Of a stretch of DNA of 64,000 nucleotides, positions 60,040 through 64,000 are shown one piece after another. The position numbers were made by a program, and so were the translations under genes. Every line of letters begins with the position of its first letter. The first letter of the stretch is position 1. Source of the stretch: Clostridiales bacterium (GTDB taxonomy: Bacteria > Bacillota > Desulfotomaculia > Desulfotomaculales > VENG01); the NCBI GenBank assembly GCA_016278505.1, contig JADQBQ010000036.1, positions 19,346-83,345 of the forward strand. Direction: 5' to 3'. The notes under the pieces are model-generated. The model had not been told where the DNA came from. It was given only the letters and a program-made list of their open reading frames with translations, and searched no databases.

Positions 60040-62230
60040 GTAATAAACTTTATTTTTTCAAAAAAAATTTTATGGATTGGGAAGGGCTTTATATATGGCG
60101 GTTTGCAGGGGCGGGCGTCAGACTAACGGGGACAAAAACGGTCAATGTGACATATTTCTAACATAACTATCTATAATTACATATTATAAATTTGTCTTTA
60201 TTTATAAGGTTTGTTTATCGTTGGGAACCCGCTTGTGGCAAGGGCTTAACGGACGTTGACGTTTGGCCTTCGTTGGGCTTTGACGTTGGGGTTAACGGGA
60301 CTTTACGAACCCGCGAACCGCTTCAAATACCGACCGCCCGCCAAACCTCGACCCAAGGAATCCAGAATTGGCGCGGCTTCCCGGCGTTAAGAATGACAAC
60401 AAAAAACCGGCGGCCTAATGTTAACCATAAGCAAATTTTATCGATAATAGCAAATAACTATAATATCAATAAATATTACTTATGGATAATTGCGGCGGCC
60501 ATAACGACAAAGACCCCGGGCCAATTTTTGAACCGGGGCGGGTAAATATTTTGAAGGTTATCTTTCAACAATTCCGCCCGGTTCTACCGAAAATAACGGT
60601 CAAAACGGGCCAAATACTAAAGTATTCCTTTTATAAATTTCGCCAACGTTTCCCGAACGTCAAGGGCGGCGGGCCTTCCCTTTACTTTTGTTGGCCGTTC
60701 CTTTGGCGTAATTTAGTATACATAATCTTTCTTAACGGAACAACATTTATTTCCAGTACCTTATTTACTCTTGTTTGTTAACTTTCAAAAATGGCGACAA
60801 TAACGGCGTCCCTAACGACGAACCAATAACGTTATTATATTACGCGACGAACTGGAACCCTCAATTTGTCTATATTATGCGACGAAAACGCAACCGTTGG
60901 CCCTTTCTTTCGTCGTCTAACTTTACTTATACGATAAACCATAAAACCATATATTGAACGTTAACTTTCAAATTAACGCCCGGGCCAATAATAACGGCGG
61001 GCCATTTTATAACCGGGGCGGGCGTCAAATTAAATATAAGGGGCCGCTTCAAAACGCCGGGCCTAACCCTTCGTTTTAATTCCCCGGGGGTTTCTGTGGC
61101 TTCCTGTGGCTTCTCCTATGGTTTCTTATGGCTTGTCGTTGGCCCTTACGTTGGCGGCGGTCGTTATTGGTTGGCCTTGACGTTGGCCCTTACCGTTACC
61201 GCTTCCCGTTAGGGTTTCCCTTTGGGGCTTTACATACGCCTTTGTGACGCCTTCCAAACTATTGCCGCGACTAAAATACCCTTTGCTTTTGTGGCCTTCT
61301 TTTCTGTGGCAATTACAAGCGGCGACAATACGAACGAATAACGAACGGGAACGCGGTCGGTCGGCGGTTAAACGTTGGGCTTACTGGTAGACCCCCACCA
61401 CCGGGCAACCGGGGCTATTCGGGCCGCCAAATAGGTAAAAAACAATACGCGTTAGATCCCGTTACCCCGGAACGTCAAAGCAACGCCAAACCCCAACGAT
61501 TCCGACAATACCCAATAAATAGCCCCTATTGTAGACCGGACGGCGGCGGGCCAAACGTTAAGGGGGTCGTTTCTACCGATTACCTTTTACCGGTCAATTG
61601 TAAACGTTAAGTCCAACCGTTACGCATAAACCATAAACCGCTATAGCTTTGTATTGGTTAAACGTCAACGACCGTCAAAGGGGGTGTTTGATTAAACCGA
61701 CCTTTTACCGGCCAATTGTAAACGTCAAGGCCCAATTCGTTCACCCCTCTATAATATATACTATATAGTTTGTAGTATTTAATATTAATAATCTTTGTAG
61801 TTATATAATAGTGTTATCTTTAAACGACATTTCCGTCGTGGTGGGCGACGCTGGCGTCGTATGGTTGGGAAATACCGTTCTCAACCCGAGCCATAACGTT
61901 ACAACCGGTAATATTACGGCGGGTAATATAAGGTTACTTACATTTTGTAAGTAGCCCTAACATAGACCCCCCACCAACCCCCCGTACCCTATGTAATAAA
62001 CTAGAAATGACTTCCAATAAATACGCGTAATATCTTGTAACCCCGGGGCTATTATATATTAATATTGAAAGTTAATATACCTTACAAAAAAGACAAAAAA
62101 TAAGACCGCCACAACGGGCGGCCTTTACTTTCTTTGTTCGCTTTTTAGGTAAAATGTTCAGCAGAAGTTTCTAAATTTGTTCCGAGATTTTGATTATTAA
62201 CGTAGCAACCCCCCTTGAGCCTATAAATTC
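60040..62230. other. 2.2-kb region without convincing genes, odd composition
   Basis: No frame with a ribosome site was found. It contains the GTTAACTTTCAA motif (60777-60788, 60960-60971, and reverse at 62065-62075), a 30-bp direct repeat (61582-61611 and 61700-61729), repeated TTGGCCTTGACG/TTGGCCCTTACG blocks near 61140-61200, and twin hairpins at 61824-61859. CTG, CAG, GAG and CTC appear scarce while AACG, CGTT and GGCC are frequent. It could be the replication/partition region of the element. Confidence 0.5.
62104..62124 (-). terminator. Terminator of the gene at 62231
   Basis: CCGCC/GGCGG stem with 6-base loop (with flanking pairs GACCG/CGGCC partly). On the minus strand it is followed by TCTTATTTTTTG. 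Confidence 0.7.
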
Positions 62231-62713
62231 CTATTTGCCAATTGAATACTCTTGTGTTAATTTTAGGCTTTTATTTGAAAGGTCATATTCGAATAAAGTG
62301 TGTTGTTTACCGAGAAAAGCATATTTAACACGAATTAATAATTTATTATTGGACAATATCCGACTGTAATCTTCATGTGGGATTTTAATAAGCTGGTAAG
62401 TATTGTTTCTTGGTTTAGGATTGAGAAGGTTTTGACGGATAACAACCTCATTTTTTCCTTTATCAATTAAGTAACTTTTAAATAGTGTGGACATCATTAA
62501 AGGCTGATTGCTCTTATTGATAATGTGCAACGTTTTATTGTCATGAACGACTGCCACACCACCTTCGGAAAACACTAACAATTGTTTATTAAAAGCTGGA
62601 GGAACCTTGTTAATTATTTGAATTGCCGACCTTAAATAGAGGTAATAAGACAAACTGAGAGCCATAAAAGTGACTGCAATAACTGCTAAGCAAACCTTTA
62701 ATTTCTTTTTCAC
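62231..62713 (-). CDS. Membrane-anchored protein of unknown function (160 aa)
   Basis: N-terminal basic start and one hydrophobic helix (CLAVIAVTFMALSLSYYLYL), then an extracytoplasmic beta-rich domain. ATG behind GGAGGG. No lipobox. Right of the odd element; normal composition. Confidence 0.55.
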   Translation of the reverse strand: MKKKLKVCLAVIAVTFMALSLSYYLYLRSAIQIINKVPPAFNKQLLVFSEGGVAVVHDNKTLHIINKSNQPLMMSTLFKSYLIDKGKNEVVIRQNLLNPKPRNNTYQLIKIPHEDYSRILSNNKLLIRVKYAFLGKQHTLFEYDLSNKSLKLTQEYSIGK

Positions 62714-62828
62714 TAAAATCCCTCCTAAATGTTAGAGGAGAGTTACTATTAATAGCATTCTCAAAAAGTATTAAATTACTGCTTCTTTATCACTATAGGT
62801 ATAATATGCAACAATTTTTACGGTAGGG

Positions 62829-63827
62829 CTAATGAGATAATTCTTTTACAGGCCCAATGTCAATTATTCTCCACGCCTCACCCGTATCAATTAGATATAC
62901 TTTTTGTTCGGCAATGTCCGTAACCGGTTGCTTGGCTGTATTGTCAGTTTGCGAATCATTCCGTTCACTGAAAAGAATAGTATACATGAAGACATCATTA
63001 AAGCCTTGGTATTCTTTCATATACGTAAAGTGGCCGGTATGATTGGATTCCCAATAGTCATGTTTTATTCGTGCCCAAGGGAAATCGCCCCTCAGTTTAG
63101 GCAAGACAAACTCCTGAAGTTTATCTGCATTTCCGTTTTCAAACGGTCGAAACGTCTTAAATACTGATTCCCTGGGGTCAAACTTATACTCAGGTGGCCT
63201 TTCTTGGAGGGTATTATAGGTCTTGGTCTCCCATTTAGGCTCCAAGGAAAGCACTTGCTCCCTATCTCCATGTTTATTATCAATAATTAGCCCCAAGGTC
63301 TTTATATCAGTTGCAACTCCTTCTCCTTCCACATGAAAGAGATAAATGTTATCATTCCCCCGGTGGGTATAACCAATATTTTTTCCATAGTTAGTTTTGT
63401 GACCGTATATATACATTTGATATATGTCGAAGGGATCTAGTTTGCTAAGGGAATCATAGGTCATTATTCCTTTTACTTTAAGTACAGCTATATTATCATT
63501 GAATTCATACGGTAAACTGTAAAAGTAGCACAGCTTTATAAACGGGGTTACCAACTTGTCAGGTAGTTCAAGCGCCACATCGTAATACCAAATATCATCA
63601 CCGTAAAAAGGCCATATGTTGCTTTTGTATTGCTCCATTGTCACTTGCTTAACAAACAATGTAGCATCCTCAAGAGTTATTTTTCCATTAATAACATCGT
63701 ATGTCTTCAAATTGATGTAGTGCTGGTTGTAAAAGTATGCTGATATAATTGCCCAACTCAAAAGTACAACATACAAAGTTGTGATAAGCTTTCTCCCGCA
63801 TGAAATATTATCTACCTCCTTAAGCAC
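62829..63827 (-). CDS. Membrane-anchored protein of unknown function (about 332 aa)
   Basis: One N-terminal membrane helix (LITTLYVVLLSWAIISAYFY), then a large extracytoplasmic domain. It has the look of secreted regulatory or sporulation-related proteins, but no family was recognised. GTG at 63827 lacks a well-placed ribosome site, while AAGGAGGT lies eight bases before an in-frame ATT at 63806. This may be the real start. Confidence 0.55.
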   Translation of the reverse strand: MLKEVDNISCGRKLITTLYVVLLSWAIISAYFYNQHYINLKTYDVINGKITLEDATLFVKQVTMEQYKSNIWPFYGDDIWYYDVALELPDKLVTPFIKLCYFYSLPYEFNDNIAVLKVKGIMTYDSLSKLDPFDIYQMYIYGHKTNYGKNIGYTHRGNDNIYLFHVEGEGVATDIKTLGLIIDNKHGDREQVLSLEPKWETKTYNTLQERPPEYKFDPRESVFKTFRPFENGNADKLQEFVLPKLRGDFPWARIKHDYWESNHTGHFTYMKEYQGFNDVFMYTILFSERNDSQTDNTAKQPVTDIAEQKVYLIDTGEAWRIIDIGPVKELSH

Positions 63828-64000
63828 TGCCTATCAAAAATCCTTTAACTCTCCAATTTCTGTACACGCATTAAGATTTTTTTCATTATACACAATTAAC
63901 ATCTTTAATTGTGAGGGGGATTATGTCGTATTATGTCTGCTATGCGCGTGCGACGAGAAGCGGCTTCTTCTCGAAAGATTAGTGCAGACTTAGTCTGATG

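Noticed and set aside
60192..60545. 117-codon plus-strand frame in the gene-free region.
   Set aside because: No ribosome site, opposite to every gene in the element, with composition matching the surrounding non-coding DNA.
61080..61410. Minus-strand open frame reading ACNCHRKEGHKSKGYFSRGN without a start.
   Set aside because: No start codon or ribosome site and skewed base composition can generate such open frames by chance.

Overview
The window looks like the chromosome of a spore-forming, low-to-mid GC Bacillota, probably near the Desulfotomaculum/Pelotomaculum group. The reasons are strong GGAGG ribosome sites, frequent TTG/GTG starts, Bacillus-type SOS boxes (GAAC-N4-GTTC), a Spo0E-like protein, and a YvrJ/DUF2922/DUF1659 cassette. 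Almost everything in it is accessory DNA. No ribosomal or central-metabolism genes were seen, and the only structural RNA gene found is one tRNA-Arg.

Positions 1-26 kb are a defence island. From the left edge, all on the minus strand, come a partial NurA-type nuclease, two adjacent dynamin-like GTPases resembling the Eleos (LeoA/LeoBC) pair, and a long DpdA-type transglycosylase (5064-7091). DpdA is the enzyme class that inserts a 7-deazaguanine base into DNA. Next is a tight operon of a PD-(D/E)XK Fe-S nuclease, a UvrD-like helicase, a TPR-DUF2325 protein, a PLD nuclease (DpdK-like) and a giant DEAD/DEAH helicase (DpdJ-like). A coupled ATPase pair (DpdG/DpdH-like) follows. A second, short DpdA-like enzyme runs divergently on the plus strand, and a YhhQ-type 7-deazaguanine precursor transporter lies just beyond it. 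I read this as a variant Dpd DNA-modification/restriction system. DpdB and DpdC are not visible, and a UvrD/PD-(D/E)XK/DUF2325 module is present that I do not know from the described Salmonella cluster.

Positions 26-41 kb are mixed. There is a small winged-helix gene, an amidase-SPOR endolysin with the YvrJ/DUF2922/DUF1659 cassette, a LexA DNA-binding-domain-only protein behind two SOS boxes, and a SWIM zinc-finger gene preceded by a 100-bp inverted repeat. A lipoprotein and several orphan genes follow. An AT-rich HD + Hsp90-like ATPase gene (33190-36360) looks like another conflict gene. Then come an MBL-fold lipoprotein with a lamin-tail domain and DUF3006 partner, and a LAGLIDADG-like protein. 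Two or three related dispersed repeats sit in this stretch.

Positions 41-53 kb are a phage-type replication/lysogeny module: RusA, DnaC, a replisome organizer, an annealing-protein-like gene, Gam, an excisionase-like protein, divergent XRE regulators with clear promoters, an ImmA/IrrE protease and a tyrosine integrase that ends next to tRNA-Arg (52916-52992). No terminase, capsid or tail genes were seen.

Positions 53-62 kb are a different element. All its genes are on the minus strand: several winged-helix or XRE proteins and a Rep-like protein. It has an odd base composition, a recurring GTTAACTTTCAA motif, a 19-bp tandem repeat, 22-bp iteron-like repeats inside the Rep-like gene, and more than 2 kb without a convincing gene. 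The last 2 kb hold two membrane-anchored proteins of unknown function.
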